Shown: positions 33,169 through 42,200 of the stretch, in pieces
Position numbering within the stretch: position 1 is the first letter of the stretch
Layout of the letters: each line of letters begins with the position of its first letter
Assembly (NCBI GenBank): GCA_910579805.1
Contig: CAJTWM010000008.1
Coordinates: forward strand, 62,001-126,000
Source of the DNA: an uncultured Lachnospiraceae bacterium
GTDB lineage: Bacteria; Bacillota; Clostridia; Lachnospirales; Lachnospiraceae
Direction: 5' to 3'
Length of the DNA stretch: 64,000 bases
Translations under genes and position numbers: made by a program
The notes under the pieces: model-generated
Seen by the model: only the letters and a program-made list of their open reading frames with translations
Databases searched by the model: none
Told to the model about the DNA's origin: nothing

Positions 33169-34464
33169 TTACTGTACTACCGATACCGTGATCCCCGCCA
33201 CGAGCTTATCCATCAGTTCCTGAAGATCGGTCTGCTCCGGATTGCCCTGAGCCATGATCCCTCCAAATTCCAGACAGGGATCCCAATAACTGTTTCCTAC
33301 TCTCTGCAGCCTGCCGAACTGCGACTGCTCGATCACGGCGTGGATCGCCGGAACCTGCTTCACCTCGTCCGAAGCCGCCGCATTTTTGTTGGAAGGCCCT
33401 TGGTTCCTCTCAACAAACCGAAGCGTTTGGTTTTCTTCGTTTGTCAGCCAGTCAGCAAGCTTAAGCGCCCATTTTTTATGTTTGGAATAAGCATTAACGC
33501 CCATCATCTTGTATCCCGTAAATGAAGACATTTGTATCTGCTGTCCTGCGCAGGTATAGGTAGGCATCTTGACGGCACCGTAATCCGCGCCCCACAGCTC
33601 TTTGATCTCCATTGCGTTCCACGCGCCGCTGACTCCTGCAATCACGCTGCCATCCCGTACGCCTGCCAGAAAGTCCCCGTCCCCGCAATTTCTAAATGCC
33701 GGGCTTGCCGAAATGGCAAGCATTGCCTCCGCAATATCCGTTCCTTTGACCGGGCCTTCCGTGGCGTTCCAGTTGCAGTGATTGGTAACGCCGTCATCAT
33801 TCACGCCAAAATCCAATCCGGTATTGCCGAAGAACGCATACAGATACCATCCGGACGCCCAGTCCATCGTAATCTGCTTTCCCGCTGCCTCCGCTACCGC
33901 CAGCATACCGTCTAACGTCTGTACGTCCGCCTCCGTAAAATAATTCTTATCATAATACATAAAATAGCCGTTATCTGCCGTCATCGGATAACCGTAAAGC
34001 ACGCCGTTGATAGAAGCCGCCTCTACCGCTTCGTCTAAGTTTGCCTCTTTGACCGCCTCCACATTTTCCACCGGCTCAATGGCCCCTCCCGCAACCATAG
34101 CCGCCAACTGGTCGTCTGCAAACGGAAAAACATCCGGTGCATTATGTACGTCCGCTAAAAGCGCGTCTTTATTGTTAGAATCCGATCCCTGCTCCAAAAT
34201 GATGTCAAACTCCGCCTGCCCCGCATATTTTTCTTTGAAGCTTTCGATCATCTTTGTCAAAGTCGGGAAATTTGCCTCTTCCGACCACACGCGCAGAGTA
34301 ACTACCCCGCCTTCGGTTTCCTGCATGGTTTCCGTTTCCTGCACCTCTTTTTCCACCTGCCCGCCGCCGGAAACATTTCCCTCTCTGGGTGCGCCCGCGC
34401 ATCCGGTAAGGTTTACCGCACAGAGCGCCACTGCCAAAATGCCCGCTAAAACTTTCTTTTTCAT
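33169..34464 (-). CDS. MalE-like sugar-binding lipoprotein dedicated to chemosensing
   Basis: 431 residues. Lipoprotein signal peptide with lipobox LTGC (Cys22), an acidic linker to about residue 50, then a type-1 extracellular solute-binding fold (VVTLRVWSEEANFPTLTKM, VLYGYPMTADNGYFMYYDK, WALKLADWLTNEENQ). It resembles maltose/oligosaccharide binders. GAAAGGAG precedes the ATG. The only other gene in the unit is a chemoreceptor, so a role as ligand adaptor for chemotaxis is more likely than import, although sharing a remote permease cannot be excluded. Confidence 0.9.
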   Translation of the reverse strand: MKKKVLAGILAVALCAVNLTGCAGAPREGNVSGGGQVEKEVQETETMQETEGGVVTLRVWSEEANFPTLTKMIESFKEKYAGQAEFDIILEQGSDSNNKDALLADVHNAPDVFPFADDQLAAMVAGGAIEPVENVEAVKEANLDEAVEAASINGVLYGYPMTADNGYFMYYDKNYFTEADVQTLDGMLAVAEAAGKQITMDWASGWYLYAFFGNTGLDFGVNDDGVTNHCNWNATEGPVKGTDIAEAMLAISASPAFRNCGDGDFLAGVRDGSVIAGVSGAWNAMEIKELWGADYGAVKMPTYTCAGQQIQMSSFTGYKMMGVNAYSKHKKWALKLADWLTNEENQTLRFVERNQGPSNKNAAASDEVKQVPAIHAVIEQSQFGRLQRVGNSYWDPCLEFGGIMAQGNPEQTDLQELMDKLVAGITVSVVQ

Positions 34465-34592
34465 ACCTTTCTCCTTTCACAAGCTTTCTTTTCCTGCTGC
34501 TTGTTTTCTATCCACAAGCCGTTAAAAACAGCCTTTCTTTTGCATTCTGCAGCCTGTAGCGGATATAGGCTGCTTCAACATGATATACGGAT

Positions 34593-34601
34593 ATTATACC
34601 A
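34593..34601 (-). promoter_or_regulatory. extended -10 promoter for the binding-protein/chemoreceptor operon
   Basis: Minus strand TGG-TATAAT, an extended -10 (hexamer 34593-34598), with only a weak -35 (TGTACA about 16 bp upstream). The 128-bp leader holds a hairpin GCAGCC..GGCTGC next to the start of transcription. Confidence 0.6.
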
Positions 34602-34761
34602 CATATATTTATCTTGTACATTATTTTTATCCTTTTCGTATACTTTTTCATATAATCCGGCACAATTTTTGTGCAGTCTATATAATATCCGGGGTCTTCC
34701 TGCCAGTGTACCTTTGAAAAATGCTCCCAAGGTCTGACGCAGAGAGAAGGACGCCTGAAGC

Positions 34762-34806
34762 AGAAAAAAGGAACGCCCCTCCGCCGCATTTGCGGTAAAG
34801 AGCATT
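34762..34806 (-). terminator. intrinsic terminator after the ABC exporter genes
   Basis: Minus strand: GGAATGCTC pairs with GGGCGTTCC (two G-U pairs), enclosing CCGC-aaat-GCGG, then UUUUUU. It starts a few bases after the permease stop. Confidence 0.8.
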
Positions 34807-34833
34807 CCCCTATTCCTTTTCTCCCAAAAATCC

Positions 34834-35613
34834 TCAGATCTTCCTTGTCTGTTTTCTCGCTGCAATAAACAGCAGAATCCCCGACACGGCGCCAAAAAAC
34901 AAATAGGACTGCAGCATCGGCACAAAATTATATTCTTTTCCTGTCCATATCGTAAAGAAATCCCTGTTCATATAAGTGACCGGAAGCAGTTTTGCCGCCG
35001 CCTGCATCATCTTCGGCATACTTTCGTAGCTCATCCCCATCATCCCGCCAAGGATCATACAGGCAAAGTAGATCAACATGGATACGCAATAGGTAACGCT
35101 GAATTTTCTCAAAAGCGACGCGATCGCATGCGCAAGCATAAAACAAAAGATACTGAAAATGAGTATACAGACTATATAGCAGACTGCGCCTGAAAAAACC
35201 GGCATTTCCAAATCCAGAAAGACGACTCCTACCAGAAAATAGATCAAAAATGCCGCCACCATAAAGATCGTTTCCGAGACCGCTCTGTTACAGAACATCA
35301 CACGGTTTTTGATCCCAAACAAGTTCAGGCGTTCCGGTATCCCCTTTTCCAATTCCTGCGCCTGCTGCACCGCATACCCCATCATAATGGTAGCCATGGG
35401 AATCAACGCGCCGATCCCCAGAAACACGCTGGTAGAAACGGATCTTACAATCGAAGGCTCCGTCATCTCCGCAATGGCGATCCGGGTGATCAAAATCGAC
35501 ATAAGCACCGGCATCCCGATCCCAAAAATGTGTACAAAAGGATTTCCCGTAACATTACGGAGTTCATAAAGTATCATAGATAATGTGATCGTTTTTCTGT
35601 TTTCCTTATTCAT
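34834..35613 (-). CDS. ABC-2 type exporter permease
   Basis: 259 residues with six membrane helices. The N-terminal cytoplasmic segment (LSMILYELRNVTGNPF) and layout fit the ABC-2 permease family, which exports drugs, peptides or lipids. Its ATG overlaps the end of the ATPase gene by 4 bp (ATGA). It is probably the membrane half of a one-pump system controlled by the adjacent two-component system. Substrate unknown; antimicrobial peptide or lipid is a guess from context. Confidence 0.88.
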   Translation of the reverse strand: MNKENRKTITLSMILYELRNVTGNPFVHIFGIGMPVLMSILITRIAIAEMTEPSIVRSVSTSVFLGIGALIPMATIMMGYAVQQAQELEKGIPERLNLFGIKNRVMFCNRAVSETIFMVAAFLIYFLVGVVFLDLEMPVFSGAVCYIVCILIFSIFCFMLAHAIASLLRKFSVTYCVSMLIYFACMILGGMMGMSYESMPKMMQAAAKLLPVTYMNRDFFTIWTGKEYNFVPMLQSYLFFGAVSGILLFIAARKQTRKI

Positions 35614-36500
35614 TGCCTATTCACCTGCCCTCTTTGTTTTTCCTTTGCATTCGTATAAATGATTTCTATGTCCGTACTGCTGCGTCTGTAATCAATATTA
35701 TTTTTCAGCAGAAGTTCCGTGATTTCTCTTTCTTTTTCCTCTGTGTCACAGGACAGCGCAATCAAATGAGGCGGCGCTGCCAGCTTCACATAATTTTTTA
35801 ATAAGGTTTCTTTTTCCGGAGAATGGTTTAAGACGATAACCGCCCTTCCACAGTATTTCCGGAACAGGTCTTCCTTTTTTCCAAAGTCGACCACCTTCCC
35901 TTTATCCAAAATCAGCAGTTTATTGGCAAGCTGCTCCAGCTCCTCATAATAATGGGATACGATGCACAGGCTGGAATCCCTGTCCCGATACCATGCGACC
36001 AGCTTTTCCACTAGTTTCTGCCTTGTTTCAAAATCAAGCCCCGATGTGACCTCGTCATAAAACGTTAAGGGCGCGTCCTGCATCATTACCATAATAATCG
36101 TAAACCTCTGTTTCTGCCCTCCCGAAAGCTTACTGTATTTTTTTCTCAAGCAGTCCTCAAACTCAAAATACTCAATCAGCTCCCGCAATTTTTGATTCTT
36201 TGAGATCTTTGTGTTTAAAACGGCCTCCAAAATATGTCTGGTCGCCATAGCGTCCGTATATCCGTTGGACTGCATATGGGTTGCGATCTGCTCCACCGTG
36301 AGTCTGGTACGGATGCTGCCCTCATAATTCACCAGACCCAAAATACTTTTAATTAAAGTGCTTTTACCCGCGCCGTTCGAACCGATGATGCCGATCCTGT
36401 CTCCCTCTTCGATCAGGATCGGCGTTTCTATATCAAGCGCAGTGTCCTTTCCATAATGCACCGTCAGCCTTTCCACGGCCAATAATTCAGAATGTCCCAT
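35610..36500 (-). CDS. ABC exporter ATPase subunit
   Basis: 296 residues. Walker A GSNGAGKSTL, Q-loop region HMQSNGYTD, signature KLSGGQKQRF, Walker B LTFYDEVTSGLD and H-loop CIVSHYYEE are present. The D-loop reads TSGLD. A C-terminal extension of about 80 residues (KETLLKNYVKLAAPPHL) may be regulatory. GGAGAGGAG precedes the start. The promoter at 36545-36577 carries the same direct repeat as the regulator promoter, so it is probably switched by the adjacent response regulator. Confidence 0.93.
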   Translation of the reverse strand: MGHSELLAVERLTVHYGKDTALDIETPILIEEGDRIGIIGSNGAGKSTLIKSILGLVNYEGSIRTRLTVEQIATHMQSNGYTDAMATRHILEAVLNTKISKNQKLRELIEYFEFEDCLRKKYSKLSGGQKQRFTIIMVMMQDAPLTFYDEVTSGLDFETRQKLVEKLVAWYRDRDSSLCIVSHYYEELEQLANKLLILDKGKVVDFGKKEDLFRKYCGRAVIVLNHSPEKETLLKNYVKLAAPPHLIALSCDTEEKEREITELLLKNNIDYRRSSTDIEIIYTNAKEKQRGQVNRQ

Positions 36501-36544
36501 AACTTCTCCTCTCCGTATCCTTTTTTGATTTTTCCCTTATCCAA

Positions 36545-36577
36545 ACTATAACAGATCCGTATGAAGTTCTTATGAAG
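36545..36577 (-). promoter_or_regulatory. promoter and response-regulator operator of the ABC exporter
   Basis: Minus strand: -10 TATAGT (36545-36550). In the -35 position there is no recognisable hexamer but a direct repeat CTTCATA (36560-36566 and 36571-36577) with an 11-bp period. The gap between -10 and the nearer repeat is 9 nt, as at 39043-39074. This is the pattern of an activator-dependent promoter bound by an OmpR-family regulator. Confidence 0.7.
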
Positions 36578-36723
36578 TCAATGTGAAATATAAAATTTCA
36601 CAATCCTGATTCGTATGCCCGCTAGTGCGGGCGGATGGGAGTCAATGTGAAATATAAAATTTCACAATCCTGATTCGTATGCCCGCTAGTGCGGGCGGAT
36701 GGGAGTCAATGTGAAATATAAAA
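36576..36723 (-). repeat. two-hairpin intergenic element, copy C: 64-bp tandem, 2.3 units
   Basis: Units begin at 36576, 36640 and 36704 with an exact 64-bp period; the first two are identical apart from their edges and the third stops after 20 bases. On the minus strand each reads ACTCCCATCCG, hairpin GCCCGC-acta-GCGGGC, linker AATCAGGATT, then GTGAAAT..ATTTCAC. Orientation is opposite to the other copies. The histidine-kinase reading frame ends inside it. Confidence 0.88.
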
Positions 36724-38320
36724 GCGTTGCAGTCACGCTGTCTCCCGTATTACCGATCTCCAGTTTCATTCCCAGTTTTTTTGCATAATACGCGGCAATA
36801 TATAATCCCAATCCGTGGCTGTCCACGCCGCCTTGCTTCTTCTCATGGTTCCCGCTTACGAAGGGTTCAAAAATATGCGGCAGAAGATCTTCCTCTATCC
36901 GGACTCCATAATTTTGTATCGTCAGCCTTTCTTCTTCCAGAAAAATCCTTATTTTTCCTCCTTGAGGCGTATAATTGACCGCATTGGACAATAAGTTGGA
37001 TAAAATATGGGAAAAGACCGCCGGATCCGTCTCCGTTTCCGCCGTCCGCGTCCCCTCCACACTGACCTGAAGCTCTTTCTCCCCGATTGGGACGCGGTAA
37101 AACGCCAGTTGCGCGTTCACCGCATCCCGGATCTCTATTATTCCGAAATCAAGGTTTTCTCCGCAATGTTCCAGATACAAAATATCCGCCACCATTTTTT
37201 TCATGGATAAAAGCTGTTCTTTCACTTTAGGAAGATATTTCTCCCTGTCCCGGTATTTCCCAATGTTGTTCTTCATTCCATCCACCAGTAAAAGGGCTGC
37301 GGATATGGGCGTCTTCAATTGATGGGAAGAGGCCCGGAGCAAAACTTCCTGTCTTTTATTTTCTTCCTCCAATACCTGATTTTTTCCCTCCAGTTCTTCA
37401 TAGCTTGCCCTGAGCTTTTGATAAAGCTCCTCTATGGTCGCCGCCAGCATCCCGATCTCGTCTCCCCTGTCCTCCCGGATCTCCCCCGCCGGAAACTGCC
37501 GGACGTCATAACCGCCTTTCATCTGTTCCGTATGATGCACAAGCCGCACGATAGGCGTTACGATCCCTCTTGAATAAACTTGCGAAAACAACAGTACCAG
37601 CAAAAAAATTACGGTTCCGAGCATGGGAAGGCTCTGCATCACGATGGGCCTGATCTCGTTCATATCCGGCGTCATGACCGGCAGAAACGTAAGGATCAGA
37701 CTGTCTTCCTTTCTCTCCGCGGCAATATAGTTCACATATTTGTTTCGGGAATCTTCCACTCCCATTTCCAAAATCACAAACCGGTCGGATACCCCGTGCA
37801 TTTTCTCATATTCTCCGTGGTATTCGTTTGGAAACTCCTGCTGTTCCAACAGATCTACCTGAACCGGATGAAACTGATTTTCCGAAAAAACATCCCGTAA
37901 GACACCCTCCCATCTTTGCACCGTTTCTTCAAAATCTTCTCTTGTTTTTTCTTCCTCGGGCGTTTCCCCGCTGTATTCCTGTAAAACGATACGGACTTCG
38001 TCAAATACTTCCCGCAGCCGTTCTTCCTTTACCGTCACGTTTACCGAAAACAGTTTGGAAACGATACGGATACTGTCCCCTTCGTCCGGTATCGTCACGG
38101 AAAAACATGCCGTCGGATTCGCTACCTGCACGTCCGCATAACTTCCCTGTTCCGAATAAGCTTTATGCTGTTCCGTTACCGCTTTCAGATTTTGTTCCAT
38201 CTTATAATCCACATACAAAGACGGCAGCATATATACAAAATATCCGACCAAAAACGTTAACATGCTGCCCGCCAGTATCATACTGTAAAAAAGATTTCTT
38301 TGTCCTAATCTTACCTTCAT
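36686..38320 (-). CDS. sensor histidine kinase of the exporter-linked two-component system
   Basis: 544 residues from the ATG that overlaps the regulator stop as ATGA (38320). Membrane helices near 12-35 and 235-255 flank an extracytoplasmic sensor of about 200 residues. HAMP and coiled coil follow (YQKLRASYEELEGKNQVLEEE), then the H-box RASSHQLKTPISA, N-box ILSNLLSNAVNYTPQ and G-box GVDSHGLGLYIAAYYAKK. The last nine residues (FTLTPIRPH) are encoded by the first unit of the repeat element, which also provides the stop codon. Confidence 0.93.
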   Translation of the reverse strand: MKVRLGQRNLFYSMILAGSMLTFLVGYFVYMLPSLYVDYKMEQNLKAVTEQHKAYSEQGSYADVQVANPTACFSVTIPDEGDSIRIVSKLFSVNVTVKEERLREVFDEVRIVLQEYSGETPEEEKTREDFEETVQRWEGVLRDVFSENQFHPVQVDLLEQQEFPNEYHGEYEKMHGVSDRFVILEMGVEDSRNKYVNYIAAERKEDSLILTFLPVMTPDMNEIRPIVMQSLPMLGTVIFLLVLLFSQVYSRGIVTPIVRLVHHTEQMKGGYDVRQFPAGEIREDRGDEIGMLAATIEELYQKLRASYEELEGKNQVLEEENKRQEVLLRASSHQLKTPISAALLLVDGMKNNIGKYRDREKYLPKVKEQLLSMKKMVADILYLEHCGENLDFGIIEIRDAVNAQLAFYRVPIGEKELQVSVEGTRTAETETDPAVFSHILSNLLSNAVNYTPQGGKIRIFLEEERLTIQNYGVRIEEDLLPHIFEPFVSGNHEKKQGGVDSHGLGLYIAAYYAKKLGMKLEIGNTGDSVTATLLYFTLTPIRPH

Positions 38321-39009
38321 TTCCATCCCTCTTTGCACGCTTCAAACTGATATCCTACCCCAATCACGGTCTTGATACAGGAAATCGGAAGCTTTTTACG
38401 CAGATTCTTCACATGGGCGTCGATGATCCTGTCGTTTCCGATATAATCCTCATTGAAAATACGCAAAATAAGCTGCTCCCTTGTAAACACCCTGCCCGGT
38501 TCTTTGAAAAGAGTCTGTAAAAGCAGATATTCGCTCAAAGTAAGCGGCAGCCTTTCTCCCTGATAAAAAGCGCAGTATGCTTCTTCTTCCAGATAAAGCC
38601 CTTCCTTCTTGTCCTTTTCCCTTTCCTGTTTTTTATCTGTACGCCGCAGGATCGTCTCCATACGTTTCAGCAAAATGATGGGGGATACCGGCTTTATGAC
38701 ATAATCGTCCGCATACAGGTTAAAGGCTTTCACCTGCGTCTTTTCATCTTCCAATGCCGTCAGCATAATGACCGCCGTTTCCCTGCAATGCTCTTTCATA
38801 TAAGACAATACTTCAAATCCGTCTGCGCCGGGTACCATGATGTCCAACACGGCAATGTCGTAAGTCCCGCTTTTCAAAAGTTCTATCGCCCTGTCTCCCC
38901 TTTCCGTTTCCGTCACCTCATATCCGGAAATCAGCATATATTCGGTCAGCACCTCTCTGATCGTCGGTTCGTCCTCCAGAAACAGGACTCTATATTTTGA
39001 TGTATCCAT
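38317..39009 (-). CDS. OmpR-family response regulator
   Basis: 230 residues from MDTSKYRVLFLEDE (39009), behind ATAGGAG. Receiver domain with acidic pair LEDE, phosphorylated Asp in VLDIMVP, Thr in MLTALED and Lys in YVIKPVSP. The C-terminal winged helix includes LTLSEYLLLQTLFKEPGRVFTREQL (partly) and RIIDAHVKNLRKKL. It overlaps the kinase gene by 4 bp. The matched repeats upstream of itself and of the ABC gene suggest it controls both. Confidence 0.95.
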   Translation of the reverse strand: MDTSKYRVLFLEDEPTIREVLTEYMLISGYEVTETERGDRAIELLKSGTYDIAVLDIMVPGADGFEVLSYMKEHCRETAVIMLTALEDEKTQVKAFNLYADDYVIKPVSPIILLKRMETILRRTDKKQEREKDKKEGLYLEEEAYCAFYQGERLPLTLSEYLLLQTLFKEPGRVFTREQLILRIFNEDYIGNDRIIDAHVKNLRKKLPISCIKTVIGVGYQFEACKEGWK

Positions 39010-39042
39010 ACCCACTCCTATGATCTTTCTTATTTTTTCAGT

Positions 39043-39074
39043 AGTATAACACGCACATATGAATTTCATATGAA
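39043..39074 (-). promoter_or_regulatory. autoregulated promoter and operator of the two-component system
   Basis: Minus strand: -10 TATACT (39043-39048). The -35 region holds two perfect copies of TTCATATG (complement at 39056-39063 and 39067-39074) with an 11-bp period, 9 nt from the -10 to the TTCATA core. This is the same arrangement as at the ABC promoter, which points to the same regulator. Confidence 0.72.
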
Positions 39075-39099
39075 GATTTTTAAGGCGCATACCCAAAAG

Positions 39100-39131
39100 C
39101 AAAAAGAACCGCCGCTTTCATGACCGTTCTT
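39100..39131 (-). terminator. intrinsic terminator after the GH2 gene
   Basis: Minus strand: AAGAAC pairs with GTTCTT (39104-39131), followed by UUCUUUUUGCUUUU. It separates the glycan operon from the two-component promoter 26 bp away. Confidence 0.7.
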
Positions 39132-39203
39132 TCTGCTTTGTTTCCACTATGCTTTTATTATGGCATTTCCCGTTTCACGAATGCCCTTACCCCGCCCCTA
39201 TTA

Positions 39204-42200
39204 TCACTCTTTTATAAACCGGAAAGACTGAAAGTCGAAGCAGCTTCCCGGAAGGAATACGAAAGATACTTTACACCTGCCTGAAATCCCCTCCAGTTCG
39301 AATCTCCTTGCCGTATACTCCTGCGCGCCTGCAAATTCCAGAATTTCCCGTCTGCTTGTGTCTCCTTCAAAAACCACATGGATACTGTTTTGAGGAAGAG
39401 CGGACCTTCCTACGACCTCTATCGCCGTCGGCCGGTTTTCCCCGAAATTAAACTCGCCAAATTCAAACATAACGTTATTGCCGATCCCCGTAACCGCATC
39501 GGCTTCTACGGTATACTGGTCGCCGTACAGCTTTTCATGACAGACGGCGCCGATCTCCAGAAATTCTTTTTCCCGTTTTTCAAAACAAAATCCCTCTAAA
39601 TGATACCCGTCCTCCGATTCGATCACCAGCGTATGCAGGCCCTTCAGCACTTTGGAAAGCCTGTATGTTTCCGGTATATAGGTCATCCATACCGGCTTTT
39701 TATGGTATTGGAAATCGCCGATCAGCTCGCCGCCTTCCTCCGGAATCCCGTCATAAAAACGTATTCTGACCGGATCGGTACTATTTGCGAAAATAGGCGT
39801 CGTCACCGTATCGCTGCCCACCGTTCCAAAGTCCACCCGTTCAAATCCGATCCAGCTTTTTTCCCACGGAAACGAAGCGCCGTGTTCGATCCCGTTGCCT
39901 ACATTGCCGCTGGAAAGGGTGAACAGGCCTCCCTTGATCAATTGATACGGATCGAAAGACGCCGCTCCAATGCCTTCTCCCTGCAGTCTGATCTGGGACA
40001 GGATATGATACTTATCCGTGCCGTTTTTACACAGCGCCCTTAAGTAAAACTCTCCGTCTCCAAGGCAGCGTACCGAAACCTCTCTTCCCTTGGCGTACTC
40101 CACCTTTGCCAGATTGGACTCGATCCCTAATACCGTGGTGATACGGTACTCAATCTCTTCCGCATAAGAAGCATTCGAAGGAGAAACGACTGCTGTAAAA
40201 AGAATCTCCTGCCGTTCTTTGGTAAAAAACCTGCTTTCGCTTACAAGCTCGATCTTTCTGACAGGAATGTCATGTTCCGGATCTTCACAGTCCAATGGAA
40301 GGGCCGTATTCTCTTCCCATACCGTCCGTCCGGTAAAAAGCCGGCGCTCTTCCTCCCCTTTTCTCTCGTCTTCCGGCATGACCGCCTGCAATGTTAATGT
40401 GCTTTCAGGAACGGAGGGGGATGTCACCCGTATCCCGATCTCTCCCGCCTGCGTTCTGGCAGCAATAACCGCCAGCAGTTTTCCTGAAAACAATCTGCGT
40501 GAAGTGCCTTTATATGGTTCATAATCCGAAGAATCGCCGTTATCAAGACCTACCAGCCTGCCTGCGCCGCTCACTTCCACAAAAACACGGTTATTGGCAT
40601 TGGCCGTAAATTCTCCGTTCCTGTCATACGCCGAAATATCCAAAAAGATCAGATCATTTCCGTCTGCTTTTAAAACCGTTTTATCCGGCGTAAGTTTTAA
40701 GACAGCAGTGTCCCCGAAGCTCCTCTTTACATCACGGGCAATCTCTTTTCCGTCCTCGTCATAGGCGACGGCGCACAGTTCCCCCTCTTCATAAGTAAGT
40801 ACGGTATCCAGCGTAAGTTTTTTCCCGTGCTTATGATCGATCTTCTCCCTGCCGACAGATCTTCCTTGAAAAAATAACTCTACTTCCGGCGCATTGGATG
40901 TTACCCGCACATCAATCTGCTCTCCTTTCGTAAAATCCCAATAAGGAAAAATATGTACAAACGGAGAAACCCGGTGATCCGTCCACTCTGCCCGGAACAC
41001 AAATGCACTGTCTTTTGGGAATCCCGCCGTATCAAACTGCCCGAAATAACTGTTTTTGGTAGAATAAGGCGTAGGCTCCCCGATATAGTCAAAGCCTGTC
41101 CAAATGAACTGTCCTGCGCTGAATTTCGTATCACGGTCCGCAATGATACAGCTTTCCGTATTCTTTGCCCCCCAGCCTGTGGTACAATTTCCAAGAGAAG
41201 AACATTGCTCGTCATCCTCCGCAAGAGTCTCCTGAGAAAGCGGGAAATGATAGATCCCCCTGCTTTGGAGCACGGACGCCGTTTCGCTTCCATAGATCAT
41301 CCAGTCCGGATATTTCTCATGATGCTCTCTGTAAAGATGTTCCGCGTAATTATACCCTGCCAGTTTTACTATGTCGGCGCATTTCTGCGCATTCTCCCAC
41401 TGCATATAATTGGATCCGACGGTCACATAACCGTTGCCCCTCGGGTCGTGTTCGCGAACCAGTGTGCAAAGTAAAGAAATGACCTCCTGTCCCCTTTCCC
41501 CCGCATGGGTATCGTAAATCTCGTTTCCCACGCTCCAGCCGATGACCGAAGGATGATTCCGGTCCCGCCTGATCCATGAAGCAACGTCTTTTGATATCCA
41601 CTCCGGGAAAAATCTTGCGTAATCATATTCCGTTTTGGACATTTCCCACATATCAAATCCTTCCGACATGACCAAAAATCCCATTTCGTCGGCAAGTTCC
41701 ATGAACTCCTCCGCAGGCATATTATGGCTCGTGCGGAGAGCATTCACGCCCATAGTTTTTAAGATCTTAAATTTCCGCTCAATCGCCGCCCTGTTTACCG
41801 CCGCGCCAAGCGCGCCCAGATCGTGGTGCTCGCAGCACCCCTGAATCTTAACATGTCTGCCGTTTAAGAAAAATCCTTCGTCAGGCGTAAATAAAATGCT
41901 CCTGAAACCAAAAAACCCTTCCTGCACATCGACTGTTTGTCCGTTTCTCAAAAGCTGCGTGACCAGCCGATACCTTTTGGGATTTTTCAGATCCCAAAGC
42001 CGGGGGTTCTCTATCCTGAGACTGCTTTGGTTGACCGAATATTTCCGGCCTTCCCTGCGCACCGGCTCCGGTATGCAGGTCTTTTCCGCAGCGCAGCAGG
42101 GGCGCTCCGTCCGTACAAGCTCTTCGTCTCCGTCATAGATCGTATGGCGGATAGACAGCTCCGAAACGGGGATCTCTTCCGGACGTTCTGCCTCTGCCGT

